From the NCBI RefSeq assembly GCF_034702125.1, contig NC_085866.1:11537954-11601953 (forward strand): a DNA stretch of 64,000 nucleotides, read 5' to 3'. The position numbers and the translations under genes are program-made. The notes under the pieces were generated by a model. That model saw only the letters and a program-made list of their open reading frames with translations. It was not told the DNA's origin and ran no database searches. Shown here in pieces: positions 10,412-22,373 of the stretch; the first letter of the stretch is position 1; every line of letters starts with the position of its first letter. This stretch comes from Engraulis encrasicolus. Lineage: Eukaryota > Chordata > Actinopteri > Clupeiformes > Engraulidae.

Positions 10412-11239
10412 TGTCTGTTCCACGACCAGCTCCTTCGTCTGCATGTGCAGACTCTCAGCAGAAAGTCTGGACTGTGTTGAACACTGCTTTAGATATCAGT
10501 GATATTTTAAGTGATGACCTGTCCTTTGAAGAAGATGGCAGGCTTGTGGCCAGCACACCAAATGAAACCTTGCCCATTTCTGAAGACTCCCTTCAACTAG
10601 GGCCTTCTATTGAAGAAATTGCTGCCCTCATTTCAGAGCCTGAGCTCATGGATCTGGCTGCCTCTGATAAACCATCAGCGCCCGCCTCTGATATACCATC
10701 AACGCCCGCCTCTGATAAACCATCAACGCCCGCCTCTGATATACCATCAACGCCCGCCTCTGATAAACCACCAGCGCCCGCCTCTGATAAACCATCAACG
10801 CCCGCCTCTGATATACCATCAGCGCCCGCCTCTGATATACCATCAGCGCCCGCCTCTGATATACCATCAGCGCCCGCCTCTGATATACCATCAACGCCTG
10901 CCTCTGATATACCATCAGCGCCCGCCTCTGATATACCATCTGTGCCTATAATGAGACCAGGGGCCCCATGTGGAGTCAAGTGTCGGCGTCAGTGCCCTAC
11001 ACACTTTTCGGTCCATGTGGGTTAAGGCGTCACATGGAGATGAGCAGTTCATGGAGGTGGACTTCTTGCAAAAGAAGTTTCAAACAACCATGCCTTCAAC
11101 CCTGAGGTTCCAGGATGTTGGTGTCGAGGAGGCGAAAAAGGAGGACATCATCCAGAACCTGGTCCCCCTGATGCCAGCCTCCAGAACCCATTTCTGGAGG
11201 TCATTGAAAGTGCATGTCCCAAATGGAGATGAAGAGTAG
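10412..11239 (+). pseudogene. Internally deleted tandem copy of the DUF7869-type gene
   Basis: The 5' part (10412-11010) matches the first copy from its splice acceptor through the 24-bp array and CGVKCRRQC. It then jumps at about 11010 from CACACTTTTCG to GTCCATGTGGG, which in the first copy lie at about 8670 and 9998, so roughly 1.33 kb including all Cys-pair and Asp/GHT motifs is lost. The N-terminal frame stops at 11023-11025. The 3' part reads SMWVKASHGDEQFMEVDF in another frame and ends in PNGDEE plus stop near 11239. This copy keeps the likely ancestral C-terminus that the first copy lost. It cannot encode the core domain. Confidence 0.85.
10660..10947 (+). repeat. 24-bp coding minisatellite, 12 units
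   Basis: The units are the same as in the first copy but one more is present, with one KPPAP variant. The array remains in frame even though the downstream frame is broken. Confidence 0.95.
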
Positions 11240-11257
11240 GGAGGGGGAAATAGGCCT

Positions 11258-11420
11258 TCTCTATCGTGTGCACGTGCACGCACACGCACACGCACACACA
11301 CACTTCTTGTAATATACCCGCCGACCTGCACACACGCACACAAACACACCACACAGACACAGACACAGACACACACACACACTTCTTGTAATATACCCAC
11401 CGACCTGCACGAACTTTTTA
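11258..11420 (+). repeat. CA-rich tract with a duplicated ~33-bp segment
   Basis: Imperfect CA repeats alternate with two copies of CTTCTTGTAATATACCC-(A/G)-CCGACCTGCAC, at about 11303 and 11381. It replaces the simple (CA)n found downstream of the first gene copy. Confidence 0.85.
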
Positions 11421-11555
11421 TAGGCTGTTTTTTCAAGTATCTTTTTATGTCACTGTGACACGCATAACAAAATTGAGCAATCCTTGTTGAATAATAATAA
11501 TAAATATATGAATAGATGAAATGAAAACTATGCTTGTTTGATGGTTAACACTGTA

Positions 11556-11561
11556 AATAAA
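11556..11561 (+). promoter_or_regulatory. Candidate polyadenylation signal
   Basis: AATAAA occurs about 320 bases after the stop of the second copy. It may serve the tandem locus; no expression evidence is available here. Confidence 0.35.
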
Positions 11562-11618
11562 CATGATTATTGAAATTGTTGTCAGACACCTTCACTTTAA
11601 GTTACACATACAGATAAG

Positions 11619-12082
11619 CAGTGTTGGGAGTTACTCAAAAAAGTAATTAATTACTGTAATGCATTACTTTTTGCTGTAACGCAGTAATGTAAGGCACAGG
11701 GCAAAAATCTGTAATATTTACTTAGTTACAATGCTAAGTAACTTAAGTTAAAATGCGTTGTACTGTGATCTGGATTTTAATGGTGTTCACTGTGGTGAGT
11801 CAGAAAGACGCTAGTCCTGAACCTGGTAGTTTTTAGTCTGTATGCTGCCAAAACACCTGGATGGTAGGTGAAAAAGTCATGACTCATGTGCTTGATTTGT
11901 ACTGTAAATCGCCAGATCCATATTTAGGCCCACAGTTATTTTGGCGAATGTAACTAATGTAATGGAAAAGTAGTGTAATGCCTTACATTTTAAATGTAGT
12001 AATATTGTAATGTAAGGGATTATTCTGAAAAGACAGTAACATGTAATCAATAATGTATTGGTATGTAACTTGCCCAACACTG
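11619..12082 (-). mobile_element. Complete 464-bp hAT MITE
   Basis: The ends are CAGTGTTGGG and CCCAACACTG, and the exact 8-bp duplication CAGATAAG is at 11611-11618 and 12083-12090. It is the intact reference for the split copy at 2873-7810, lying in the opposite orientation. It has no coding capacity. Confidence 0.95.
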
Positions 12083-12334
12083 CAGATAAGTAATTTCAAT
12101 TATTTTCCATCAGATACATAAATACAGTATATGATACTGAGGTCGATCAGAGAGTTTGTGTCAGTAATGTGACTACCTGTGTTGAAACACAAAAAAAATA
12201 TTTAAAAAATATGATAAATGTGAAGTCACATTATGATAATCAAGGTATTGGTAATTGTGATAAATAAAATAGTATTACTATTGATTAATTAATAGGGTTA
12301 CTATTCCATTGTTATCATACCACTGAGCTTTAAC

Positions 12335-12416
12335 ATGGAAGTTACTGTCTTCTGCCTTAGTATGACAAATCAACATTCCGAAGGCAATGCTAAGGCAGAA
12401 CACAGTAACTTCCAAA
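12335..12416. repeat. Imperfect palindrome in a gene-free stretch
   Basis: GGAAGTTACTGTCTTCTGCC at 12338 pairs with GGCAGAACACAGTAACTTCC ending about 12412. A third related motif, GAGTTACTGCCTTTTGCCTT, appears near 12572. The rest of 12091-12896 shows no gene. Confidence 0.7.
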
Positions 12417-12970
12417 AAAAGGTCAAAGGTCAAATTAGAGTTATTTTTTTAATGAATAGATTCAAACAGGCATACACTATAAACTGTGAAAGTTACAACA
12501 TTGTGGCTATAACCACATTGTGTGGGCATTAGAATAACTTTAAAGCCATTTTTCTCAGTTTCACACTCTGGTGAGTTACTGCCTTTTGCCTTAGCAGGGC
12601 AGAGTTCTCCAGTGTCCTTCAAATGTTTGTGTAGTTTTCCTCAATCTGTTGATGAGTCTGATTACTTGTGGAAAGAATCTGTTTACCAGTCTGCTTGTGC
12701 AACACAGCAAGCTGTAGTAGTGCTTCCCTGATTATAGTAGGGAACATAGTTTGTGTACTGGGTGAGTGGAGTCTTTGATGATCACTGTTTCTATGTTATC
12801 AGGGTGTTGAAGAATGCACTATATTCATTTTGTACATAGGCCTAAATAAACTACAAATTGCATTCAAAATTGCACCTTTTGTCTGCTTAGTATGTGCAGT
12901 GTTTCCCATACATTGAGGAAACTATGGCGGCCCGCCATAGTTTAAATTTGGCCGCCATAGTTTACGAAAA

Positions 12971-12974
<4 letters not shown>

Positions 12975-13037
<63 letters not shown>
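12975..13037. repeat. Poly-A followed by poly-T
   Basis: About 26 A then about 37 T, forming a perfect potential hairpin. It lies inside the hAT-like element near its left end. Confidence 0.95.
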
Positions 13038-13040
<3 letters not shown>

Positions 13041-13539
13041 GATATCCGTTTTTGTTAAAAACGATTTGAATTACGATTTTGAATTTCCTTCGCATTTTCC
13101 TCCTGGAGTAAATACATCCTATAGACTCTGTATTGGTTAGATAAGTAGTCCCACGGTAACACAGAATGAGGGGAAAGCATTAGGAAGTGACCGTAAGGGT
13201 ATTACAGTTGATTCATGTGTGCACACGTGTAACATCGGGTGAGTAACAGAACATGTGCGCAACGATGCGTTATGACACGCCGATATGCGAGGATCTTCGT
13301 CCAAATCGCTAGTCGCATGCATGCGTGCTGCGTGTAAGGGAAATGTTAGTTGTTGACATGTATGGAATTCACTTCAATTTGTGCTGTTTCTTGCTTCAGT
13401 TGTGGACAAAACGATTGGCCAAACTCACAATAGAAAGCCTTTGCTGTGCTACTGTCCCAGAGAGCTGAAAAAAAAAAAAACCTTCATAGAAGAAGTCACA
13501 CTTAACAGGGGTGTTAACCAATCCAATGAGTTCTCTCAT

Positions 13540-13577
13540 TGCTCTCTCTCTCTCTCTCTCTCTCATTACTCTCTCTC

Positions 13578-13620
<43 letters not shown>
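13540..13620 (+). repeat. (CT)n microsatellite
   Basis: CT repeats are interrupted by ATTACT and ATTT-containing breaks. Confidence 0.95.
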
Positions 13621-13623
<3 letters not shown>

Positions 13624-14737
13624 AGCCTACTATTTACCCATAACAAATGGTGAATTTCTGAGCCCTTTTTAATTTGTAGCCTATACCACTGAAGGCATGA
13701 TAATGCTTCATCATATTTTAGAAATAGGGCCTATGTCTTTTATATACCACATGTTTATCATTTTGAAATTGTTTCAGTTGTTTATGACTTGTGTATGACT
13801 GAAATTATCTCTGCATACTATCAGTGCTGCATTGCTTTGTAAAGATAGGCTATTCAACACACTTTAAAAACACACTGAAAAGATACGGCCATAGTAGCCT
13901 ACTGAAAACATTTTGTTCATAATAATGGTGATTAATAAATGGTGGTCTTAAATTTTCATACTGACATCCTTGAATTTGACTTGGTAGATCACGGCAGACC
14001 ATCAACTTCAAAAGTAGATCTTGGTTAAAAAAAAGGTTGGGCACCCCTGCTATAGAGAGAACCACAAGTGCTTGAAAGACAGGGATCAAAAGCCTAGTCA
14101 AGTTGTTGTAGTTTACTTGGGTTTGGGAGCAATATAAAAAACCTTCAGAGAAGGGACAGTTGGGATGAGTTTACTAACACTCCCTAGGCTTTGTTTTACA
14201 GTTGTAATGAGTTTGGTGACAGACCTTCATTGACACAGCAGAGGAGACATCGGGCTGCATATAGAAATTAATGTGTAATGAATGTGAATATAGACATAAA
14301 TGTGTAATATGTTGTTCAGCCCTTTTAATGGGAGGAATTTGGAAAAAAAACTGGCCCTGTGACCAGCACCCCTCATGTAGAATGTGTACGCCTACAGATA
14401 TGTGTGGGGGAAAAGGCATAGCCTACCCTCTTTGTCTATGCGTTAACAATTTCACAGTGCTCTTAAATCTCTGCTCCTATTTTGTTTTATTATTGTTTCC
14501 CAGACCACTGCATGAGGGACGAATGAAACTGTGTTGTAAACAGAAATTACTCACTGTACTGCATTTTTTGACAATGACAATGTACTACTATTATACAAGT
14601 CATGGGTAAAATCTTATGTAGCCTTATTTCTCAAAATATAAATGGCTGAAATATAGGCCCAGGCCTACAGTTTCTCCATGCGTCAATGTCATACTGTAGT
14701 CATTGTTTTGCCGTTTTGCATTTACGCTGCAAGAATA

Positions 14738-14770
14738 CAACCCCCCCCCCCCCCCCCCCCCCAAAAAAAA
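14738..14770 (+). repeat. Poly-C then poly-A tract
   Basis: About 24 C are followed by 9-10 A, inside the right half of the hAT-like element. Confidence 0.95.
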
Positions 14771-15001
14771 AGGCCCGTGTGAGAAGACCCCCCGACCCCC
14801 GGACAAAATAAACCCCGGCTGCCCCCATAGTTTCCAAAATTTCTGTGGGAAACACTGATGTGGCTACTTAAGCATGATTGAAAATTACTGCTTACATGTG
14901 TATATAAGAAAGGTCAATAAATCTTAATTAACTTGTAAATTTAGCACCAAAAATAATCACAGACTGGTTGGCTTTCATCTGTAGTCCCTGGAAGTTTGAT
15001 G

Positions 15002-15002
<1 letters not shown>

Positions 15003-15055
<53 letters not shown>
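15003..15055 (+). repeat. (GT)n microsatellite
   Basis: An uninterrupted TG tract. The 350 bases after it (to about 15420) contain no recognisable gene; GCAAGCATACTA occurs there twice and again near 28530-28590. Confidence 0.95.
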
Positions 15056-15057
<2 letters not shown>

Positions 15058-15439
15058 AGTATACGACAAAAATGACCAGTCATGACATGTCAACACAAGA
15101 CAAGACCAGCATCCATAAGTCCATGTAGAAATTTAAAAAAAATTAGTAAACACGACATAAACAGGTAGGCAGGTAGGCTGTACAGCACTCGTTATGTCTA
15201 TAAACCACTGCCCCCCTGAAATACACTTGGCCACCCCCTTGCTACCCCAAGGATAAAAGTCTGGCTCCGCCACTGGCAAGCATACTAATAAAAAGAAACG
15301 GGAAACGAGTACGCTCGCCGCTGGCAAGCATACTACTTAGGCTAGTCTGTGTGGTGCTGAGCAGTCAGTGTGGTAACCCATTGATATTATTGTAGCATAT
15401 ACATATCTCATCATGCATGCAAACATATTAGTACGGCTG

Positions 15440-16330
15440 ATGGATGATTTGATTGTGCACTTTTGAGTAAAAGCATGAAAATCGGTACACATATCCTTCT
15501 TGATATGCTGATTAATATTAGCGTTGGAGGCGTCGCAAAAAATTCAGCGTTTTCAAGATGGCCGCCAAATCCAATATGGCCGACCCATATTAATGAATCT
15601 ACCTGACGCTTTGTAGTAAAAGCATGAAAATCGGTACACATGTCCTTCTTGATATGCTGATTAACATTAGCATTGGAGGCGTCATGAAAAATTCATCGTT
15701 CTCAAGATGGCCGCCAAATCCAATATGGCCAATTCATGTTTATGAATCTACCTATCTACCTAACACTTGGTAGTAAAGGCATGAAAATCGGTACACATAT
15801 CCTTCTTGATATGCTGATTAAATTTAGCGTTGGAGGCGTTGCGCAAAATTCATCGTTTTCAAGATGGCCGCCAAATCCAATATGGCCTACCCATATTAAT
15901 GAATCTTCTTGATACTTGGTAGTAAAAGCATGAAAATCGGTACACATATCATTCTTGATATGCTGATTAATATTACCATTGGAGGCATTGCTAAAAATGC
16001 TGTATTTTCAAGATGGCCGCCAAATCCAATATGGCCTTCCCATATTAGTGAATCTTCTTGACACTTGGTAGTAAAAGCATGAAAATCGGTACACATATCC
16101 TTGATATGCTGATTAATATTAGCATTGGAGGTGTAGCGGGAAAAAAAAATCATTGTTTTCAAGATGGCCGCCAAATCAAATATGGCCAGCCCATATTAAC
16201 TACCTGGTACTTTGTGGTAAAAGCATGAGAATTGGTACACAGAGTTACTTCTTTAGATGCTTATTCATATTAGGAATGGGGCCATGAACAAAAATCAGAT
16301 CAAATATGACTGACCCATATTACAATACAA
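15440..16330 (-). repeat. Left array, six ~149-bp units
   Basis: The marker CATGAAAATCGGTACACAT starts at about 15474, 15623, 15780, 15929, 16078 and (diverged) 16224. Each unit also contains AAGATGGCCGCCAAATCCAA and CATATTAATGAATC. Divergence increases toward the spacer. Confidence 0.9.
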
Positions 16331-16410
16331 TACAGTGCAATGTGTATTTATATAGCAGAGTATCACAACTATGAAGTTTACTCAAAGCGCTTTGAAAAAA
16401 GACATACACG
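16325..16410 (-). mobile_element. L2-type retroelement 3' end fragment
   Basis: CAATACAATACA, then TGTATTTATATAGC, then ACTCAAAGCGCTTTG has the same order (short tail repeat, TTTATATAGC, CAAAGYGCTT) as the L2 tail at 3433-3510. Only the tail is present. Confidence 0.5.
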
Positions 16411-16476
16411 CATACATACACATTCACACACCAGCTGTGCACAGTGTCCAGACTGCCGTACGGCAACGGTTGTCAC

Positions 16477-16577
<101 letters not shown>

Positions 16578-16744
16578 CATATGCCAAATCTTCACATCAT
16601 TATCATGGTCTAGAAATGAATCCTAATACTGTACATGTAAACTTTTCACTCAAGTTACATTTTACATAGGCCTGACTTTTTGATGGCCATCATGTTCCAA
16701 CTGTGCCATTCACCATTTATTCAAAGTTCATGTAAACCTTTTAA

Positions 16745-16965
16745 TTAGGCATTATTGGCAGTTTGATTGATGTTGGCCATATTATATACCATAGCCTGTG
16801 CCAAAGATGTTTGTGTCACAAGTCTTATTTTCTCTCGCTGACCCACTGGCACCGGAGGAGGTGCGACAGGCAGCAATGCCCAGCAGGTATTAACAGCTAC
16901 CTGTACAATCCCATTGGCAGTTTGATTGATGTTGGCCATAGTATATACCATAGCCTGTGAAATCC
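16745..16965 (+). repeat. Direct repeat of ~45 bp in the spacer of locus F
   Basis: GGCAGTTTGATTGATGTTGG and the following CCATA-TATACCATAGCCTGTG occur at about 16757 and again at about 16916, 159 bases apart. The rest of the spacer to 17990 contains no frame that I can recognise. Confidence 0.8.
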
Positions 16966-17989
16966 CATACTACTTTACACAATTGTCTGATCTGAAATGT
17001 AGCATGGACTCCATCCCTCAGTGAGGGTACCAGATCTTGAGGTTCAATCAGGAGAATGAGTAGGGGTGTAAAGGCGATGGCTGCAGTTTGTTTGAATAGA
17101 TACAACTGACATGATTGGATATGGGCTACAATGCCAATACCACATTCTTAACGACCTATAAACTGCCATGGGCAATCGTAAATCACAACTTTACTATGAG
17201 AAATTGCATAACCACCAGATCATCTCAATTGTGAGATCAACTTGTGTTAACCAGGCAAGATATACCATACAACTTGCATTGGATAGAGGATTGTAGTTTG
17301 TTTGAAAACCTTGTGCAGCTAGAAGTAGTCATCAACTATTGGTTTCTTTTGAAGTAAGCAATAACAATGTCCATGAATTAACAAAGCAAGTGAACTTTCT
17401 CTCTAGCAATCTTGAAATCCTGGCCCTTTTGAAATTTGTACAAGGCCTATGCAGTTATCACTAAGCGCTAGAGGTGCTGTACATCCCACAAGCCCCTCAA
17501 AAGCCTTGGATTTGTACATAATGCTACTGCTGTATACCTATTTGAGGCCTCAAGAATGCAATCAGTGTACCAATTCAAGAGTATTAGCACAGAACATTTC
17601 TTACAGATCTGTCCATCTGTACAAAACCTATAATGCAAACAAAGTCAGCAATCTTCATAGTGTAAGGCTTTAACACTTTATCAGTTCATGTACCTATTAT
17701 AGAGTGGTAGAACACAAGAGGTGGTGCAAACTCTTGCACCTATTCTAAAGTTATCACATTACAGAAAATAATCTATTGTGGTGGTGGCAGACACAGTTTG
17801 GGCAAAACCATAACATATGCATCACTTCATTTGATAACATGCCAATAATGTTTGATCATTGTCAATGGTAATTTGTGGGTGTTAATTATATGCAATGCCA
17901 AAATATTTTATAGAAAAATATGTAATTTCTTATAACCACTATCTTAGTTGGCCATTTTGAAAATGTGTTTTCCCCCCCACAATGCCTCA

Positions 17990-18810
17990 ATTTCTAATAT
18001 TGATGAGCACATCAAGAAGTAAATGTGCACCAGTTTCCATGGTTTTACTAAAAGTGCCTGAAGGATTTATTAAAATGCGTTAGCCATATTTGATTTGGCA
18101 GCCATCTTGAAATTTAAACTTTTTTTGCAAAGTATCGACTTCTTTTATCAATCAAAATATAAAAAAGTAACTGTGCACAAATTTCCATGCCTTAACTACA
18201 AACTGTCAGGTAGCTTCATTAATATGGGTTGGCCATAATGGATGTGGCGGCCATCTTGAAAATACAGCATTTTTAGCAATCCAATGGTAATATTAATCAG
18301 CATATCTAGAATGATATGTGTACCGATTTTCATGCTGTTACTACCAAGTATCAAGAAGATTCATTAATATGGGTAGGCCATATTGGATTTGGCGGCCATC
18401 TTGAAAATGCTAAATTTTTCGCAACGCCTCCAATGCTAATATTAATCAGCATATCAAGAAGGATATGTGTACCGATTTTCATGCTTTTACTACCAAGTGT
18501 CAGATAGATTCATTAATATGGGTCGGCCATACTGGTTTTGGCGGCCATCTTGAAAACAATGCATTTTTTGCTACATCTCCAATGCTAATATTAATCAGCA
18601 TATCAAGAAGGATATGTGTACCGATTTTCATGGTTTTACTACCAAATATCAGGTAGATTCATTAATATGGGTTGGCCATATTGGATTTGGCGGCCATCTT
18701 GAAAACGAAGCATTTTTCGCGACGCCTCCAACGCTAACATTAATCAGCATATCAAGAGGGATATGTGTACCGATTTTCATGCTTTTACTCAAAAGTGCAC
18801 GATAAGGCCC
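17990..18810 (+). repeat. Right array, six ~149-bp units, inverted
   Basis: Units carry TGTACCGATTTTCATGCTTT and GGCGGCCATCTTGAAAA. Marker positions are about 18041, 18189, 18335, 18481, 18630 and 18779. Inner units (18041, 18189) are most diverged, mirroring the left array. Confidence 0.9.
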
Positions 18811-18835
18811 TTTTGTGTGTCCCATCCGCCGAACT

Positions 18836-19678
18836 AACTCATATACAATTCATCCAGACAATTAGCTGTGGAACTCAGACTGTGAACACTGTGAAAACCA
18901 ATTTCAGTCTCTTGCCATAGCTGATGTTTGTGAATCTGGCAAAATGGTGAGGGTTTTGGGAAGAATGTGTGTGGTCTTTAAACACTTTCATCTATGACTG
19001 GGGCACTCTTGAACAATGCCGAAGGAACATTTCACTCCTAATAAGCATCATCGTCAGTTATTGAGGTAGAATTTATATATTTCTCTACAGTTGTTAATGT
19101 CACACCTCCCTAAGAGATGGTCAAGGTGTGAGTTCTGTGATTCTATCTCAAAAAGGCTTCTCTAAACCGTTGCAATCCAATGACTCCCACTCACCAAGGC
19201 TATTCTGCCACAGCATATCAAGAGGGAATTTGGCTATTGTAATGCAGGCATGTAGTGCCATGTCGGCAGTTGTCCTCTCTGGATGAGTGAGAATGGACCG
19301 GCTCAGCACAGTGGATGATTCTTTGGTCAAATTTGCTTGAAGACAGTGCAAATTGTCCAGAGTTGCTGAAGTGTTCTTGATAGAGCAGATGTTAAGACTA
19401 TACATGTGTTTAAGCACATCTCAAATGTTGACTACACAAAGCTGACTGTGAGAAAACAATGCCTTTGGCAGTGAAATTCTGCCAATTGAAAATGTTCAAT
19501 TCAATTCTGTCTAGCTATAGTCGATAGCAATCAATAGTTCTCTGAAATATTATAGCCTAGTGTTAAAAAGAAATGAAAGGTTTGGTACTTTTAACCGTTT
19601 TAATGCCAATGTTATTTGGTGAAAATGCTTGATGTGAGCGATTCTTCCAGTATTCAACACGCATTGCTTGCGCTATAT
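18836..19678. other. No recognisable feature
   Basis: Nothing is supported here. An 89-codon minus-strand frame (19148-19417) has no motif I recognise and could be chance. Confidence 0.4.
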
Positions 19679-20035
19679 GGGCCAAAACATACCAAGGTGG
19701 AACAGAACGGTCACGGGACGAACGCGGTCTTTCTGCTTAGTTTCAGCCGGCGTGTTTTTCTCTGCCTTTCACACTGACAGCGTCGGCATGCGCGGCTAGT
19801 CCTATTCAAAATCCTCCCCACAGCCAAAGCTAGCATGCTACTCTGCCATGCCGGCGTGGAAAATACGCTCAAGTTCTATTTTCCAAATGCGGCGCGGCGC
19901 CGGCTCCCGCGCCGCTGACGCAAGACTACCGCCGGTTGGTGTGTAAGGACAGATAAGTTTCAATGTATTTTCACCGACGCCGGTAAAAAACGCTGCCGTT
20001 CCGCGACGCTTTACCGCCCTAGTGTGTAAGACCCC
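19679..20035 (+). mobile_element. Harbinger-like MITE, first of a tandem pair
   Basis: It begins GGGCCAAAACATACCAAGG and ends in GTGTGTAAGACCCC before TAA at 20036-20038; the ends match as inverted CCAAGGCGG-type termini. The left TAA is not preserved. GC-rich interior (GGCGCGGCGCCGG) without coding potential. Confidence 0.7.
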
Positions 20036-20038
20036 TAA

Positions 20039-20425
20039 GGGCCAAAACATACCAAGGCGGAACGGAACGGTCGCAGGACGGACGCGGCCTTTCTGCTTAG
20101 TTTTGGCAGGCGTGCTTTTCTATGCCTTGCACACTGACAGCGTCGGCGTGCGCGGCCAGTCCTGTTCAAAACCCTCCCCACAGCTAAAGCTAGCGTGCTA
20201 CTTTGCCATTCATTTGAATGAGACACCGCCGGTTGCTGGCGTGAAAAATACGCTTGAGTTCTATTTCCCAAATGCAGCGCGGCGCGGAGCCGGCTCCCGC
20301 GCCGCTGACGCCCGACTACCGCCGGTTGGTGTGTAAGGACAGATAGGTTTCAATGTATTTTCACCGACACCGGTAAAACACGTGGCCGTTCCGCGACGCT
20401 TTACCGCCTTGGTGTGTAAGACCCC
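20039..20425 (+). mobile_element. Harbinger-like MITE, second of a tandem pair
   Basis: Same family and orientation as the preceding unit, flanked by TAA at 20036-20038 and 20426-20428. Relative to the first unit it carries an extra ~30-base segment (around CATTTGAATGAGACACCGCC, about 20210). Confidence 0.8.
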
Positions 20426-20453
20426 TAAGGATGCAGCACACACCCCAGGGAGG

Positions 20454-20603
20454 CAGGGTTGCCAGATGAGCCTGATGATTTTCAGTTCAAAAAAATACAC
20501 AAAATCCCGCCCCAGTCAATTGATTACTATGGGCGGGTTTTTCTGCTAAATGCCATTTTTACCCTCACACGGCCATCCTAAGCAGCCCAATCTGGCAACA
20601 CTG
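20454..20603 (+). mobile_element. 150-bp hAT MITE
   Basis: It begins CAGGGTTGCCAGATGAG and ends ATCTGGCAACACTG. The 8-bp duplication CAGGGAGG is exact at 20446-20453 and 20604-20611. Same family as the copy at 58157-58354. Confidence 0.95.
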
Positions 20604-20611
20604 CAGGGAGG

Positions 20612-22369
20612 ACAAAACTACCTACTAAGTCAAGAAATAACTTGGATCGCTCCTCACCTTTACTTGATTTTCTGGCCAAATCCATGGATAACAACACCCA
20701 AGACCATTAATCCATTAATTAAATCCATTATGAGGTGTCCCTCAGGTGCACTTTCTGACCCTGAAGAACAACGGCGGACTAGCGATTCCTTCACTAGGCA
20801 CAGTCAGTCAAGGACGGTATGATTTCAGTCTTTGAAAATTAAAGTTACTACTAATTACTGTTCTCTGTTCTGTATAGTGTCTACGCACTGTGTAAAGTAC
20901 TATAAATGTATTTTTGTTGTAAGGTGCTGAGAGCTGCATAGAGGGTCATCCGCCAAGCTCCATCAACACATACTGAGATTGTCAACTCTCCTACTCCTCG
21001 TCCGTGGGGAAATCGGAACGGAGGATGTGTTCATGCTGGGGGACCACATTGAGGACACACAGTTCGGGATTGACAACTATTCCTCGGATTTGCTGTCACT
21101 GGTCCTATCTGGGTGTCTTAAATCAGGATGCATCACATTGCTAAAATGGCCTCTATTGAATTCTAGAAAGGCAGCACAAGGACGAAGCTTTGTAAAGCAG
21201 TCCTTTCACAATCCTGTGTGTGTCCAGTTTTAGCAAATTAGCGACTTTTTGATGTCCCTGGCGACTTTTTAAAACGTGCATTTTCAGTGACAAATTCATT
21301 GTTTTCAACATGATTTTGACTCGGCGCCACCGTCAGAGCCGTTTCCCATGGATAAGCAGGGCTGCAGATTAGTAATGTCGTTTTGAACGAGTCTTTGAAG
21401 TGAACGAAGCGAACTAGTTCCCCGCCTCTCATTCACTTCGTTCATTGGTGAATCACCAGTCTCTGTCACTACTGTCAGTCAGTAGCAGAAGTGGTCGTCC
21501 AATGAGCATTTTAATCTGCGCAAAGGGGCGCCACTTTATCTCTAAATGTGATAGCTTAATACTATCAGAGCTTTTACACATATTAGTCCATAATTTAGAG
21601 CTCAGTAGCTCACCTAGTCCACAGTTCACAGCTCTGAACGAGCTGGCTGACGGTACCCATCCATTTGTCAGTTTGACGCAAGCCGTACCAACGCATTCAA
21701 TTCATTTTCAATGAAATGCGGCATATCGTCGTTACCGGACTCGCAATGCATGTTGGGATTCCGGCACGGCGAGCGTGGGTCCGGTGGCACGTCAAAAAGT
21801 TGAGCTCTCCTGAAAGTTATGCAAATTAGCAGCGGCTGACGGACTGCGTTACCCAATGACTGTTGGCACATGAAGATGTCCCATGATACCTGTGGTCATC
21901 ACGAAGGTGCATTTTCCCTCCGTCAAAGTAGATTTTTGACATCTATCGAACTTTTGGATGTACAAAATATAGACTACAAGCATTTATGTTGCATGTGCTT
22001 ATGATGCCTGGGTTTAAATGATTATGTTCGATTTCGACCATAAGCATAACAACACCAGGCCAAGCTGTGTGTGAAAAAAACACATGTGCCGAGTTCGGTA
22101 AGAGCATTTTGAACTGTAATTTAGGGGATAGTTGGTTTGCTATATTGATAAAAACGGTTAGAAATGTAGATTGATGTACTTCCTGTATAAAAGTCCCGGG
22201 CCACGCGAGGTGTAGTAGCAGTGTGTCAACACTGGGACATCCAGTACGTTGAGCTGCTATAACGTAACGCTATAGTGGATTTCTAGCCTGAGCTCTGTCG
22301 GCACCTTATCTGTCGCTTTGGGGTCCTAGCTCAGTTGCCCTGGTAACAACTGTAAACAAAAGGCTGCAG
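20612..22369. other. Gene-free stretch with hAT-type debris
   Basis: No gene is supported. GCGACTTTTT motifs near 21241-21275 and TTTGAACGAGTCTTTGAAGT near 21381 resemble ends or subterminal parts of hAT families seen elsewhere (23778, 48643), but no paired termini are found. Confidence 0.4.
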
Positions 22370-22373
22370 TTAA

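Larger units (their letters stand above)
12897..14857. mobile_element. Decayed hAT-like element
   Basis: The start CAGTGTTTCCCATACA and the end TGTGGGAAACACTG form an inverted pair. The 5 bases ATGTG occur next to both ends but a full 8-bp duplication is not conserved. The interior contains simple repeats and no convincing transposase frame. Terminal sequence resembles the CAGTGTTTCCC type of hAT ends. Confidence 0.65.

Noticed and set aside
15411..16174. Repeated 60-90 codon frames with MCTDFHAFTTK peptides, also at 18316-18805
   Set aside because: They are the same translation of each ~149-bp array unit; no single protein spans units without stops and both strands give similar frames.
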